From Gimesia sp. (GTDB lineage Bacteria > Planctomycetota > Planctomycetia > Planctomycetales > Planctomycetaceae), in contig NZ_JAVJSQ010000004.1 in assembly GCF_040219335.1 (NCBI RefSeq), positions 124,001 through 188,000 of the forward strand: a DNA stretch of 64,000 nt, written 5' to 3'. Under the pieces are notes generated by a model. That model was given only the letters and a program-made list of their open reading frames with translations, was not told the DNA's origin and searched no databases. Both the position numbers and the translations under genes were made by a program. Shown in pieces: positions 26,475-35,881 of this stretch. The first letter of the stretch is position 1, and each line of letters begins with the position of its first letter.

Positions 26475-27611
26475 TCAATGAGAAATCAGAGCCATGATTT
26501 CAACTGCCACCTTCCGGGAAGCCTCGGGTAGAGCCAGCTTCTTCATGGCCTCAGACAATGAATTCCGTTTCGTAGAATCATGCAATAGTTCGACTACTGC
26601 GGTCTGTAGGTTGCGCGCGGTCTCTTCGGCATGAGTCATCTGCTCTACCAGCACCGCAGCTCCTTCTGCTTCATAGAATTGAGCATTAATCAGTTGATGA
26701 TCGCCGATCGAATTTGGATAGGGAATCAATACCGTCGGACACCCCGTGCAGGCCAGCTCTGCCAGAGTCGTGGCTCCCGCCCGCGAAATCACGAGATCGG
26801 CCTTTGAATACCATTCCGCCAGATCATCAATAAAGGGTTCAACGGTTACGCGCAATTCGGAATCGTGTTCCTGCAGCTTCTGATATTCCTGCACCGCGTG
26901 CTTCCAGTCCGTCTCTCCTGTCTGATGCACGACATGCAGTCTGTGAGGCAGGGCATCTCGCCCCTGTTCTAACAAAGCGAGTACCGCCTGATTCACCGCT
27001 CGTGCCCCCTGGCTGCCACCCAGAACCAGCAACAACATCTCTGATGGTTCGCTCTCTTGGGTGGTCTCAAGATGCATCATCTGCTCACGCACTGGATTAC
27101 CAGTAAAGGCAATCATGGGTCTTCCTGAGCGGGGCTCAGGAAGACGGGTTTCAGCAAAAGAAGTACAGATTACGTTGGCGCGAGAGAATAGAAACCTGTT
27201 GGATCGACCGGGAATGATGTTCTGCTCTAACAATACAATCGGAATATTAAGCCAGCTGGCTGCCAGAATCACAGGCACACTGGCAAACCCGCCCAGTCCA
27301 ATCACCGCAGCCGGTCGTTCCGCCCGCAAAATCCGCCGCGCCTGCAGACAGGCACGTCCGTTATTCCAGAAGAATCTCCAGGGAGCGCTTTTCAACTCGT
27401 TACTGGGAGAAGAAGCCAGTCCGAGATGCTGATATCCCGAACGTTCAATAATCTGTTGCTCGACTGGTCGATTGGAACCAATAAAAGTAATCGAAAAGTC
27501 GTCCATTGAGGCGAGTTGTTCTGCTACCGCAATTCCGGGAAGCAGATGACCGCCAGTGCCACCGCCGGCAAAAATAAGAGATCGTTTCTTAAGACGGGAT
27601 TCGGTCATCAT
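26475..27611 (-). CDS. murG: UDP-GlcNAc:undecaprenyl-PP-MurNAc-pentapeptide GlcNAc transferase MurG
   Basis: 378 residues. The donor fold begins with [11 protein letters not shown] (16-26), and the C-terminal nucleotide-sugar site is [25 protein letters not shown], both diagnostic. It adds GlcNAc to lipid I to give lipid II on the inner face of the membrane. Its presence, with murE, murF and mraY, is direct evidence that this planctomycete makes peptidoglycan precursors. It follows ftsW by 76 bases in the cluster; murC, ddl and ftsQAZ, which normally follow, are absent. Confidence 0.96.
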   Translation of the reverse strand: MMTESRLKKRSLIFAGGGTGGHLLPGIAVAEQLASMDDFSITFIGSNRPVEQQIIERSGYQHLGLASSPSNELKSAPWRFFWNNGRACLQARRILRAERPAAVIGLGGFASVPVILAASWLNIPIVLLEQNIIPGRSNRFLFSRANVICTSFAETRLPEPRSGRPMIAFTGNPVREQMMHLETTQESEPSEMLLLVLGGSQGARAVNQAVLALLEQGRDALPHRLHVVHQTGETDWKHAVQEYQKLQEHDSELRVTVEPFIDDLAEWYSKADLVISRAGATTLAELACTGCPTVLIPYPNSIGDHQLINAQFYEAEGAAVLVEQMTHAEETARNLQTAVVELLHDSTKRNSLSEAMKKLALPEASRKVAVEIMALISH

Positions 27612-27687
27612 CGTGGACGCTACCGGACAAGGATTTCAAACTGAGATCAGACAGCTCAGCATAGAATATGTCATAGGAAAATCCCAG

Positions 27688-28986
27688 TCACTCTTTTTCC
27701 AGCTCTTCATCCTCACACTCTTCATCCTCGCACTCTTCATCTTCGCACTCTTCATCCTCGCACTCTTCATCTGCAAGGTCCTCATCGACCGGAAGAGAGC
27801 CTGCAGACTGATCAATGGTAGCCTCAGGATCATCTGACTGATCCAGGGCAGGGTCGATCTGCAGATCTTCGTCTGTTCCCGCGCGTGTTAAGCTGACAAT
27901 AATCCCCAACGAGAGCAGACTGACCATCAGATTCGTCCCGCCATAACTAATCAGAGGGTGCGAAATCCCCTTGGGAGGAACCATAGCTGTCACGACGGCC
28001 ACATTGATAATTGCCTGCAACACCAGCTGCAGCAAAAGTGTAAAACCAGCAACGTAGGCGAAGGACTTCTGATTCTGGGAACGCAGAATATTGAATCCGG
28101 CCAGGAACAACCCGATCCACAGGCCTGCAATTCCCAGTGTACCAATCAATCCCAGCTCTTCACCGGCAACAGAAAAGACAAAGTCAGTATTCGCCTCAGG
28201 AAGAAAGCTTAGCTTTTGCGCACCTTTCCCCAGACCGGAACCACTGATACCGCCCGCCCCCAAAGCCATGAGCGACTGTTTCAGCTGGTAAGGCGCCGAT
28301 TGCCAGTTGGTCCAGGTATCTACAAAACCGGTGATACGCTTCAACTGATAAGGCCGCAATGCCACCAGCATTCCGACTGCAGGAATCGCGCATAACAGAC
28401 CTATTATAAAATTACGAAGAGGCCAGCCACCGAGGAACAGAGCCAGCGACACACCTCCCACAAGAAACAGCGAGGTTCCCAGGTCAGGCTGCTTCAGCAC
28501 TAGTGGTATCACCAGGAGCAGGGGAACAAGCAGTGGAATTGTCCCTTTCCACCAGTGGTTTAAAAACCTCCGACGCTGGACCATCAACCGTACAGTCAAC
28601 AATGGCAAAGCGATCTTTGCCAGCTCGGAGGGCTGCAATGAAATAGGGCCTAATCTCAGCCAGCGCTGGGCACCATTGACCCGCGTCCCGATTCCCGGAA
28701 TGAGTACCAGCACCAGCAATGCCACGGTTCCCCAGAAGAGCAGGGGGGCACGCTGGTACCAGAATCGGGCTGGCAGCATGGAGGCAATTGAGGAAACCAC
28801 AACTGCCAGAGCCAGAAAGGTCAGGTGCCGGGACAGGTAAACCTGCTCAAACTCGGTTGGCCAGGACGTGATACTGGCACTATGTACCATCAACACCCCG
28901 ATTCCCAACAGCGCGCAAGCCATCGAGATGAACAGACTGCGATCATGATCAGGCTGAGTTTGCGGCAGGAGTGAGGTAGGTTTCAT
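27688..28986 (-). CDS. ftsW: FtsW/RodA/SpoVE family peptidoglycan polymerase with acidic Cys tail
   Basis: 432 residues, about ten membrane helices. SEDS-family signatures are seen: GARRW-like NGAQRWLRLGPISLQPSELAKIALP, TDFVFSVAGEELGLIG and KGISHPLISYGGTNL. SEDS proteins polymerise glycan strands from lipid II; position between mraY and murG points to FtsW rather than RodA. The tail is odd: residues about 404-428 are (C)EDEE repeats encoded by a 15-bp tandem repeat (27703-27777), ending in LEKE. Family members normally end soon after the last helix. ATG start with only a weak purine run upstream. Confidence 0.93.
   Translation of the reverse strand: MKPTSLLPQTQPDHDRSLFISMACALLGIGVLMVHSASITSWPTEFEQVYLSRHLTFLALAVVVSSIASMLPARFWYQRAPLLFWGTVALLVLVLIPGIGTRVNGAQRWLRLGPISLQPSELAKIALPLLTVRLMVQRRRFLNHWWKGTIPLLVPLLLVIPLVLKQPDLGTSLFLVGGVSLALFLGGWPLRNFIIGLLCAIPAVGMLVALRPYQLKRITGFVDTWTNWQSAPYQLKQSLMALGAGGISGSGLGKGAQKLSFLPEANTDFVFSVAGEELGLIGTLGIAGLWIGLFLAGFNILRSQNQKSFAYVAGFTLLLQLVLQAIINVAVVTAMVPPKGISHPLISYGGTNLMVSLLSLGIIVSLTRAGTDEDLQIDPALDQSDDPEATIDQSAGSLPVDEDLADEECEDEECEDEECEDEECEDEELEKE
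27703..27777 (-). repeat. 15-bp minisatellite inside ftsW
   Basis: Five copies of a CTCTTCATCCTCGCA-type unit (plus strand) starting at 27703, 27718, 27733, 27748 and 27763; the first four differ from each other by at most two bases and the fifth diverges in its second half. Being a multiple of three it keeps frame and gives the Cys-Glu-Asp-Glu-Glu repeats. Confidence 0.9.
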
Positions 28987-29227
28987 ATTCCGATCTCGAA
29001 AATGACACAGAGTGACATCTCTGAAATCGTCTCTTTTTAGGGCACCTCACCAAAGGTAACCCCATAACCAGACCATGATTTAGAAACATTGCCGCCCGAC
29101 ATGAATCAGCTGACAAAACCGTGATAACAGGCCAGGGAATCGCTGTCCCCACTTCGCGAACCGCTAAAATCGATAGATCAATCAGTGCTTTTCAGGTTTA
29201 TCCGAATTGAACCAACTCGATAGTAGA

Positions 29228-30334
29228 TCAGGTTGCAATTTTCAGACTGGCAACAGCAATAATCGCCAGCAGGGCGGAACAGATCCAGAAGCGAACCACA
29301 ATCTTCATTTCATGTTCGCCCTTGAAAAGGAAATGATTATGCAGAGGACTACAGGCCAGAATGCGGTTCCCGGTTCGCTTATACCAGAACACCTGCAGCA
29401 TCACACTCAGTGTCTCGACAACAAAAACGCCGCCGGCAATCACTAGTAAAGCTTCCTGTCGAATGACCAGCGCTGCAAATCCGAGCAACGCTCCCAGAGG
29501 CAGGGAACCAGTATCTCCCATGAAAACCTGGGCTGGATAACAGTTGAACCAGAGAAATCCTAGCACCGCCCCTACGGCTGCCCCCAGCAGAATACTTAAT
29601 TCACCCGCCCCGGGAATGTAGGGAATCTGCAGATACTCTGCCATCACTTTGTGTCCCGCCAGGTACGTCAGGCCGGCGAAAGCAGATCCGGCAAACACCA
29701 TACACCCACTGGCCAGTCCATCCAGCCCATCAGTCAGGTTGACAGCATTGGAACTGCCCGTCATGACCAGCATCGCCCAGGGAACGAACAGAATTCCAAG
29801 CGGAAACACCAGACGAGTGACCGGCATGATCAGATCCAGGCCCGCTGGAACCGTCGAATGACTATGATACAAGGCAGCCCCAATCAATGCAGAAAAGATT
29901 AATTGCACAATCAGTTTCTGCCGTGGCTTCAGACCATTCTGCTTGGTACTCAGCTTCACCCAGTCATCGTAAGCTCCCAGCAGCGCAAATCCCGACGCCG
30001 TCAACAGGCCAAGTTGCACATAGCCGCTGGAAAGATCCGCCCAGAGCAGACCGGAGATCAAAATTGCCCCCACGATAAAAATGCCCCCCATGGTCGGGGT
30101 TGCATTCTTGGAAGCATGAATTTCATTGAGTTTTTCCGAGGCGCTGTCGATTCGTTCCCGAAAACGTTTTTCCAGCCAGCGAATCGCAAACGGGCCGAGT
30201 AGAATCGCGATCAGAAATGAAGACAGGCTGGCCAGCGCAATGCGTGCAGTCAGAAACACACGCGAATCGCCCGTGGAGAGCACTTCCAGTTTTTCCAGCA
30301 GGGGAGAAAAATGATTCAACAACCAAATGATCAT
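29228..30334 (-). CDS. mraY: Phospho-N-acetylmuramoyl-pentapeptide transferase MraY
   Basis: 368 residues with ten predicted helices. Diagnostic motifs: KNATPTMGG, then [17 protein letters not shown] (the catalytic aspartates) and [14 protein letters not shown] near the end. It transfers phospho-MurNAc-pentapeptide to undecaprenyl phosphate, giving lipid I at the membrane. Its ATG overlaps the stop of a 13-codon upstream frame as ATGA. It is preceded by a 226-base spacer with alternative pairing arms, and followed by a 241-base gap before ftsW where murD usually sits. Confidence 0.96.
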   Translation of the reverse strand: MIIWLLNHFSPLLEKLEVLSTGDSRVFLTARIALASLSSFLIAILLGPFAIRWLEKRFRERIDSASEKLNEIHASKNATPTMGGIFIVGAILISGLLWADLSSGYVQLGLLTASGFALLGAYDDWVKLSTKQNGLKPRQKLIVQLIFSALIGAALYHSHSTVPAGLDLIMPVTRLVFPLGILFVPWAMLVMTGSSNAVNLTDGLDGLASGCMVFAGSAFAGLTYLAGHKVMAEYLQIPYIPGAGELSILLGAAVGAVLGFLWFNCYPAQVFMGDTGSLPLGALLGFAALVIRQEALLVIAGGVFVVETLSVMLQVFWYKRTGNRILACSPLHNHFLFKGEHEMKIVVRFWICSALLAIIAVASLKIAT

Positions 30335-30372
30335 GCAGTGTTTTTCTCGCCCGGATTCAGGGTCTCATTCAT
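30331..30372 (-). CDS. Possible 13-residue leader peptide ORF overlapping mraY start
   Basis: ATG at 30372 opens 13 codons ([13 protein letters not shown]) and its TGA overlaps the mraY ATG as ATGA. AGGA stands about 12 bases upstream of its start, a little far. Its third arm of repeat sequence (CCGGGCG at 30354-30348) lies inside it. If translated, it could couple or time mraY expression. Too short to judge by coding statistics. Confidence 0.3.
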   Translation of the reverse strand: MNETLNPGEKNTA

Positions 30373-30429
30373 TTTTTTACCAGGTCCTGTAAAGAGACCG
30401 GGCGCCGAGACCCCAATCTCGACGCCCGG
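30348..30429 (-). promoter_or_regulatory. Alternative-pairing structure in the murF-mraY spacer
   Basis: Read on the minus strand: arm 1 CCGGGCG (30429-30423), arm 2 CGCCCGG (30404-30398), arm 3 CCGGGCG (30354-30348). Arms 1 and 2 form a hairpin extended by CGAGA/TCTCG (12 pairs with one mismatch, loop of six). Arm 2 can pair instead with arm 3, and GGTCTC/GAGACC (30366-30361 with 30399-30394) offers a further competing stem. Arm 3 lies 14-20 bases before the mraY ATG. Confidence 0.55.
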
Positions 30430-30560
30430 AAATGATTTCACCATGATACAGCATTGGAGTGATCGACCCAATTAATCACAATTTCCGGTGCTGATTTGTC
30501 CGCCGAAGCGAACGCGCTCTGGATTCCCGCAAACCCTAAGCACATGGCAAAATCATTGAG

Positions 30561-31979
30561 TTAGACACATGAAATATTTTTTTCTCCCTGAGTGGACTGC
30601 ACTGAAACCTGCTGCTTGAGATATTCCAACAGCCGCTCCATCCGCATACCACGGGAACCTTTGACTAATACAACATCTCCCGGCTCTAGACCGGAAAATA
30701 CATCCGCTTGAATCTCTTCGACATCTGCCCCTTGCACGATACATCCAGCAGGGAACTGTTCTTCGAGTGCTCCTGCCGCAACGGATGCCGCCTGGGCACC
30801 ACATACATACAATCGATCGATTGTGGAACAGGCGACCTTTTTTCCAATTTCGCGATGATAACCGGGCGAGTCTGGCCCCAACTCCAGCATATCGCCCATT
30901 ACCAGAATCCGCTTTCCGGGAGTTGGCCACTCGCTCAACAGCTCACATGCCGCTCGCATCGAAACCGGACTGGAATTGTATGCGTCATCCACCACGGTCC
31001 AGTCTCCAACCAGTTCGACATGACAGCGACCGCGAACTGGTTCATACTCCCGCAGGCTGTCTGATAATTCCTGATTTGACAGTCCCAGCACTTTACCAAC
31101 GGCAATCGCGATCAGAGCAGGGTAGACAAAATGACTGCCCATGACCGGGATAACAAAACTTGTTCCATCGACCTGGAAGGTCAGGCCATTTTCTTCCTGA
31201 CGAACCGCCACGGCTCGCAAATCATTGCCTTCTCCCAAACCAATCCGGAATGAGGGAGCAGGGCTGCGAGAGACCAGAAAGTCCGCATAGGCATCGTCAC
31301 CATTGACAATTGCCAGTCCCGAAACAGGAAGTTGCTCAAACAGTTCTGCCTTCGCTTCAGCCGTTCGCTGGAGTGTTCCAAAATGTTCCAGATGCGAAGG
31401 CCCAATTCCAGTTATGACACCGATCTCAGGACTCACCACTTCTGCCAGACTACGAATCTCACCCGCCTGTGAAGCCCCCAGTTCCAGTACCGCGAACTGA
31501 TGCACAGACTCAAGCTGAGCAATACTCAGGGGGACACCAAACTCGTTGTTATAGTTAGCAGGACTCTGCACCCCCTTCAGATAAGGAGCCAGGGCTGTGT
31601 AAATCATATTGCGGGTGGTTGTCTTGCCAACACTTCCCGTAACTCCGATGACAGTTGCAGACTGCTGCCGGCGATACCAGTAAGCAAACCGTGTGAGTGC
31701 CTGATTCACATCATCCACGAACAAGAGTTGTGCCGAGTCGTTTTCAGAGACGAGCTGCTGTTTCACAACACAGGCACTTGCCCCTCGTTCTAATGCCTGC
31801 TTTACAAACTCGTGACCATCAAGGCGCTGCCCCTGAATTGCAAAGAACAGATCCCCCGGTTGGACCGTGCGTGAATCAATTGAAATCCCGCTGACACCAG
31901 TTGTACCGGCAGCGGAATCGAAGTTATTCGATCTGCTGAGAAGCACCTTGCTAAGTGTTGCGAGAGATAGATGATTCAT
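30561..31979 (-). CDS. murF: UDP-MurNAc-tripeptide:D-Ala-D-Ala ligase MurF
   Basis: 472 residues. The three-domain Mur ligase order is seen: N-terminal SIDSRTVQPGDLFFAIQG, ATP loop GVTGSVGKTTTRNMI (about 110-124), central ELGASQAGEI, and C-terminal DDAYNSSPVSM and LGDMLELG-like VMGDMLELGPDSP. It adds D-Ala-D-Ala to complete the pentapeptide stem in the cytoplasm. It follows murE by 46 bases and shares its transcript. The spacer after it carries the unusual hairpin set before mraY. Confidence 0.95.
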   Translation of the reverse strand: MNHLSLATLSKVLLSRSNNFDSAAGTTGVSGISIDSRTVQPGDLFFAIQGQRLDGHEFVKQALERGASACVVKQQLVSENDSAQLLFVDDVNQALTRFAYWYRRQQSATVIGVTGSVGKTTTRNMIYTALAPYLKGVQSPANYNNEFGVPLSIAQLESVHQFAVLELGASQAGEIRSLAEVVSPEIGVITGIGPSHLEHFGTLQRTAEAKAELFEQLPVSGLAIVNGDDAYADFLVSRSPAPSFRIGLGEGNDLRAVAVRQEENGLTFQVDGTSFVIPVMGSHFVYPALIAIAVGKVLGLSNQELSDSLREYEPVRGRCHVELVGDWTVVDDAYNSSPVSMRAACELLSEWPTPGKRILVMGDMLELGPDSPGYHREIGKKVACSTIDRLYVCGAQAASVAAGALEEQFPAGCIVQGADVEEIQADVFSGLEPGDVVLVKGSRGMRMERLLEYLKQQVSVQSTQGEKNISCV

Positions 31980-32025
31980 AACTGTCTGGCCCGTGGTTCC
32001 TTTGAATTGTGAATAATAGAATCTG

Positions 32026-33543
32026 TTAAGCGGAAACTTTCTGAGAGTCCGAAATTTTCTGCTCCGCGAAATACTGCTCTACAACCAGTCGATCGCGGAA
32101 GGGAACTTTCCTGTCACGTAAGATCTGTTCGCATTCATGACCTTTACCGGCAATCAGCACCAGATCTCCTGCCCCGGCTTCTGACAAAGCATATTCGATC
32201 GCTGCTTTCCGATCTTCGATCAATTCCGGCGTCACTCCCTGAGACTGACAGCCGGCAGCAATCGCTTTCATGATCTGAAAGGGATCCTCGCTCCGCGGAT
32301 TATCGCTGGTGATGATCACCCGGTCTGCTTCACTGCCCGCTATCCCCAGCAGGCCGCGTTTCGAACTGTCGCGATCCCCGCCAGCCCCAAATACACAGAA
32401 TAAACGTCGATTACAGACCTGTCGGGCAGAGAGAATCGCATGTCGCAATGCATCATCAGTATGGGCATAATCAATCAGCACGGTACAGGACTGACCACAA
32501 TTCACCTGTTCCATTCGACCGGGAACATTTTCCAGGGCCTGAATTCCGGTCACGATTTCCTGGAGGCTCAGACCAAGCCCCAGGCAGACAGCTGTTGCCG
32601 CCAGGCAATTCGAAACATTATGTCTGCCAATGAGTGTTGTACTGACTGACACCGTATCTGACCCGAATACAATTTCAAATTCTGTACCAGCCGCTGATTC
32701 CTGTATCTCAGTCACCTGCAGATCTGCTTCCGACTCAAGCCCGTAAGTCAGCAGCTTTTGAGCCGACTGCTTTCCGTCTGCCATCGAACGACAAACGGGA
32801 TCATCGAAATTCAGCACCAGCGTCCCTTCAGGCTTGAGATGCTGAATGATTCGTGCTTTACAAGCTGCATAATTTTTCAAATTCTGATGATAGTCAAAAT
32901 GATCCTGTGTGACATTCGTCACCGCTGCGACTGCCAGTTGTGTCCCCGCAAGCCGGCTCTGGTCCAGAGCGTGGCTGGAGACTTCCATTACTGAATGCGT
33001 GACTTCATTCTTGACCATTGCAGATAATAACTGCGACAACTCTAATGCATCGGGCGTCGTCAGCGAAGAAGGGCGAGACTCATTTCCGTCATGGTACTCG
33101 ACCGTACCAGTGAGACCGGCCTTGTATCCGGCACTCTGTAAAATCGACCGAACCAGCCAACTGACCGTTGTCTTTCCATTGGTCCCGGTAATCCCTACCG
33201 CATCCAACTGCCTTGAAGGACGGTCTGCCAGTTCCGAACATAGAATCGCATATGCCTTGCGAACGTCAGCCACAATACACTGAGGTACTTCCAGTCCCGT
33301 CAACGGACGACCGGTCAGTACCGCCTTAGCACCGTTTTTGATCGCCTCAGGGATATACTTTTCGGCAGACTCTCTGGTCCCGGCAATCACCACAAACAGG
33401 TCTCCCGGCTGACAGCGTCGACTGTCGGACTGCAGGGACGTCACGCAAATGTCAGCACAATCCACAAAGCTCGCGGAAGGAAATTGCGATCTTAAACTGA
33501 TGGCAATCGTTCCCGGTGACAAGCTTAACGATGAAGATGACAT
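32026..33543 (-). CDS. murE: UDP-MurNAc-L-Ala-D-Glu:meso-DAP ligase MurE
   Basis: 505 residues. N-terminal SLQSDSRRCQPGDLFVVIAG, ATP loop GITGTNGKTT (117-126), TNVTQDHFDYH, and the C-terminal DNPRSEDPF. The DNPR box is the known signature for meso-diaminopimelate as substrate, so the peptidoglycan should be DAP-type. I place the start at ATG 33543; the frame runs back to 33711 with other ATGs (one encodes MHGSYLTS eight residues earlier), and no strong ribosome site decides. The N-terminal domain begins soon after the chosen start, matching usual MurE length. First gene of the minus-strand cluster. Confidence 0.93.
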   Translation of the reverse strand: MSSSSLSLSPGTIAISLRSQFPSASFVDCADICVTSLQSDSRRCQPGDLFVVIAGTRESAEKYIPEAIKNGAKAVLTGRPLTGLEVPQCIVADVRKAYAILCSELADRPSRQLDAVGITGTNGKTTVSWLVRSILQSAGYKAGLTGTVEYHDGNESRPSSLTTPDALELSQLLSAMVKNEVTHSVMEVSSHALDQSRLAGTQLAVAAVTNVTQDHFDYHQNLKNYAACKARIIQHLKPEGTLVLNFDDPVCRSMADGKQSAQKLLTYGLESEADLQVTEIQESAAGTEFEIVFGSDTVSVSTTLIGRHNVSNCLAATAVCLGLGLSLQEIVTGIQALENVPGRMEQVNCGQSCTVLIDYAHTDDALRHAILSARQVCNRRLFCVFGAGGDRDSSKRGLLGIAGSEADRVIITSDNPRSEDPFQIMKAIAAGCQSQGVTPELIEDRKAAIEYALSEAGAGDLVLIAGKGHECEQILRDRKVPFRDRLVVEQYFAEQKISDSQKVSA

Positions 33544-34234
33544 GGATGTGAGGTATGAACCATGCATTTCAATGAAACCAATGTCTGAAAGGGGGGTGGC
33601 TAGGGAATGCTTTGATCTAAAAGGCTGGTGGCAAACAATAACAGCCGGAACTGGCTGGGAGATGTGATTGGAAGTGATCAATTTCTGGTTGCGTCTTTGA
33701 AGTGGGAGCATTCTCCCGATTCTTCAAATCTGGTCAAGGCGGGTTATGCAAAAAAATGCCGTAGCTTAGACCGCTTGTAATTTTTACACAAGCAACTGCC
33801 ACCTACCCCAAACGGCATCCCCTTCACACAATAAAGAGAAAGCGGACCGGGCTACTTTTAGCAGAATTTCCAGCCCCAAAATCAACCTTACCTGCAGGTT
33901 ACACAGTCAAGCTCTTAACCTTCGCTACCCCAAAAATTAAAATTAGTATTTTTACCTATTTCATAGATAATGATATGGATTGTCGAGAAACGGGAAGGTA
34001 TGCTGAGAAATTATCAGGCCCTATCCAATACATGTCCTAAATGCCTGATATCAAAAAACCTGAAGTTATAGGTCATTTTCAAACTGCAAATTCTTGCCAG
34101 CAATCCGAACCACACCCTGGTGCGTGATTTGCTGAATATAAAACAGAAGAAAGCTCTCTTTATGGAGAATGTATTCTTACTCTGATTTTCCCTGGATCCC
34201 ATAATTCATTTCGCTGTGCCTAAGGAGAAAGAGG
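33544..34234. other. About 690-base divergent intergenic region
   Basis: Lies between murE (minus) and the DUF1559 gene (plus) and should hold the promoter of the whole mur cluster. The part 33740-34140 is AT-rich. I see no clean -35/-10 pair on either strand (TTGACT on the minus strand near 33912 lacks a -10). TATAAA at 34137-34142 is a lone possible -10. No gene found: the frame upstream of murE is unsupported. Confidence 0.45.
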
Positions 34235-35242
34235 ATGAAACTGAACTCGCGCCTCAAAAAAGGTTTTACTCTGATTGAGCTACTTGTCGTCATTGCGATT
34301 ATTGCCATCTTAATAGCCCTGTTACTGCCGGCAGTCCAGCAGGCAAGAGAGGCAGCCCGTCGATCGACGTGCAAAAACAACCTCAAACAGATAGGCCTGG
34401 CGTTCCACAATTACCATGACGCACACAGCTGTTTCCCCTTTTCCTGGTTTGTAGATGCCGCCAACCCTGCAAATCCGAAAGCCAGTGTTTACAACATCAT
34501 GCTTCTCCCCTACATGGATCAGGCACCACTCTACAACCAGTGGAATTCATCGTATCCTGCTTTCGATCAACTGGCCGCCATTCCTGCTGTGCAACAAAAC
34601 CTGCAGGTCATCAAGAACCCACTTCCAGTCTTCATGTGTCCTTCCACACCAGAGGCCACAACCCACACCTACGACTTAACACCTGCCGGATTTCCACTTA
34701 CTTACACCGCTGCCCGAACCGACTATTGCCCGGCTTTAGGAGTTCGCGGCACTTATTCCTCAATCGCCTACACCGGTCACCCGGCAGCTAACAGTCGATC
34801 CGGAATGCTGACCAATGTAGGAGTCGACCCCAGCAATCCTTCAGGGGGAAGCAACACAATCACCAGAATTCGTGATGTAATCGACGGAACATCCAATACA
34901 ATCCTGCTCGGCGAACGGGTGGGAGGCACAAATATCTATACTGGCACAACCATTCATTCGGCGTTCACATCCGCCTATGGCTCAACTAATGGTGGCGGAT
35001 GGGGAGACCTCCTGAATGGTGAGCACTGGTACACAGGCTCTCTCAGAGATGGTACACCCGATGGCCCCTGCGCCATCAACTGCACTAATATTAGAAGTGC
35101 AGGCTTTCTGAGCTTCCACGTTGGAGGGGCTCACTTTCTGCTGGGCGATGGCGCCGTCCGTTTCATCAGCCAGAATGTTGATGCCTACACTCTGGCATCT
35201 CTCACCACTCGTGCGGGGGGAGAAGTCCTCGGCGAATTCTAA
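34235..35242 (+). CDS. DUF1559 domain protein with type IV pilin-like N-terminus
   Basis: 335 residues. Prepilin cleavage motif [12 protein letters not shown] at 8-19, then a hydrophobic helix continuing into [17 protein letters not shown], the hallmark of the planctomycete DUF1559 family. Later come [13 protein letters not shown] and the closing [21 protein letters not shown]. These pseudopilin-like proteins are exported by a type II/IV-like system and occur in tens of copies per genome; their role is unproven. AAGGAGAAAGAGG directly before ATG is the best ribosome site in the window. A 12-bp hairpin follows, then the lipoprotein gene. Confidence 0.95.
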   Translation: MKLNSRLKKGFTLIELLVVIAIIAILIALLLPAVQQAREAARRSTCKNNLKQIGLAFHNYHDAHSCFPFSWFVDAANPANPKASVYNIMLLPYMDQAPLYNQWNSSYPAFDQLAAIPAVQQNLQVIKNPLPVFMCPSTPEATTHTYDLTPAGFPLTYTAARTDYCPALGVRGTYSSIAYTGHPAANSRSGMLTNVGVDPSNPSGGSNTITRIRDVIDGTSNTILLGERVGGTNIYTGTTIHSAFTSAYGSTNGGGWGDLLNGEHWYTGSLRDGTPDGPCAINCTNIRSAGFLSFHVGGAHFLLGDGAVRFISQNVDAYTLASLTTRAGGEVLGEF

Positions 35243-35268
35243 ACCTATCTTGCCAAGCAACAGCAGGC

Positions 35269-35297
35269 TCAGCGCCAGACGCTACGTCTGGCGCTGA
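35269..35297 (+). other. 12-bp perfect hairpin after the DUF1559 gene
   Basis: Arms TCAGCGCCAGAC (35269-35280) and GTCTGGCGCTGA (35286-35297), loop GCTAC. It lacks a T-run, so it more likely stabilises the upstream mRNA end or partly stops transcription before the lipoprotein gene. Confidence 0.6.
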
Positions 35298-35339
35298 CAG
35301 GTTTAGCCATTCTACATCAGCCACAACCGAGAAAGCTCC

Positions 35340-35780
35340 ATGAAACGAATCAATGCCATTCCCCTGGTTTTATTGTCGCTTGTATTCACAGGCTGCAACC
35401 ATGTAGAGGAACCTTACACTAAAAAAACGTATCCCGTAAAAGGGAAAATCACCGTTGATGGCAAAGCCCCCGGATCCCCGATTCAAATCAACTGCGTCAA
35501 TAAGGGTGAAGTTGATATGGAACACCCTACGCTATCAAGAGGCTCAAGCGATAACGATGGTATCTTTGAACTTTCAACTTATACAACCGGTGATGGCCTT
35601 CCTCCCGGCGAATATGCTCTGACTTTTGTCTGGAAGAAATTCGATTTAGTGAACCGTGGCTACAGCGGACCGGACAAGCTGAAAAAACGCTATGATTCAC
35701 CACAGAAGTCAAAAATAGAATTTTCTGTTAAAGAAGGCGATGAAGTTGATCTGGGTGTCATCGAACTGACCACCAAATAA
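35340..35780 (+). CDS. Lipoprotein with carboxypeptidase-regulatory-like fold
   Basis: 146 residues. Signal peptide with lipobox LVFTGC (Cys19). The mature part runs TYPVKGKITVDGKAPGSPIQINC to LPPGEYALTFVW, a small beta-sandwich of the transthyretin/carboxypeptidase regulatory type. In planctomycetes a gene of this kind commonly follows a DUF1559 gene, and the pair is presumed to work together at the cell surface. It is 97 bases after the DUF1559 gene on the same strand. Function unknown. Confidence 0.82.
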   Translation: MKRINAIPLVLLSLVFTGCNHVEEPYTKKTYPVKGKITVDGKAPGSPIQINCVNKGEVDMEHPTLSRGSSDNDGIFELSTYTTGDGLPPGEYALTFVWKKFDLVNRGYSGPDKLKKRYDSPQKSKIEFSVKEGDEVDLGVIELTTK

Positions 35781-35881
35781 ATCTTCCCGCAATCATCGAC
35801 TTAACAGTCGCACCAGAATGACTCAACCAGGCGGCCCTAAATAGTTGCCCGCCACTCCTGCTCATAGACCGGACGTAAAAC

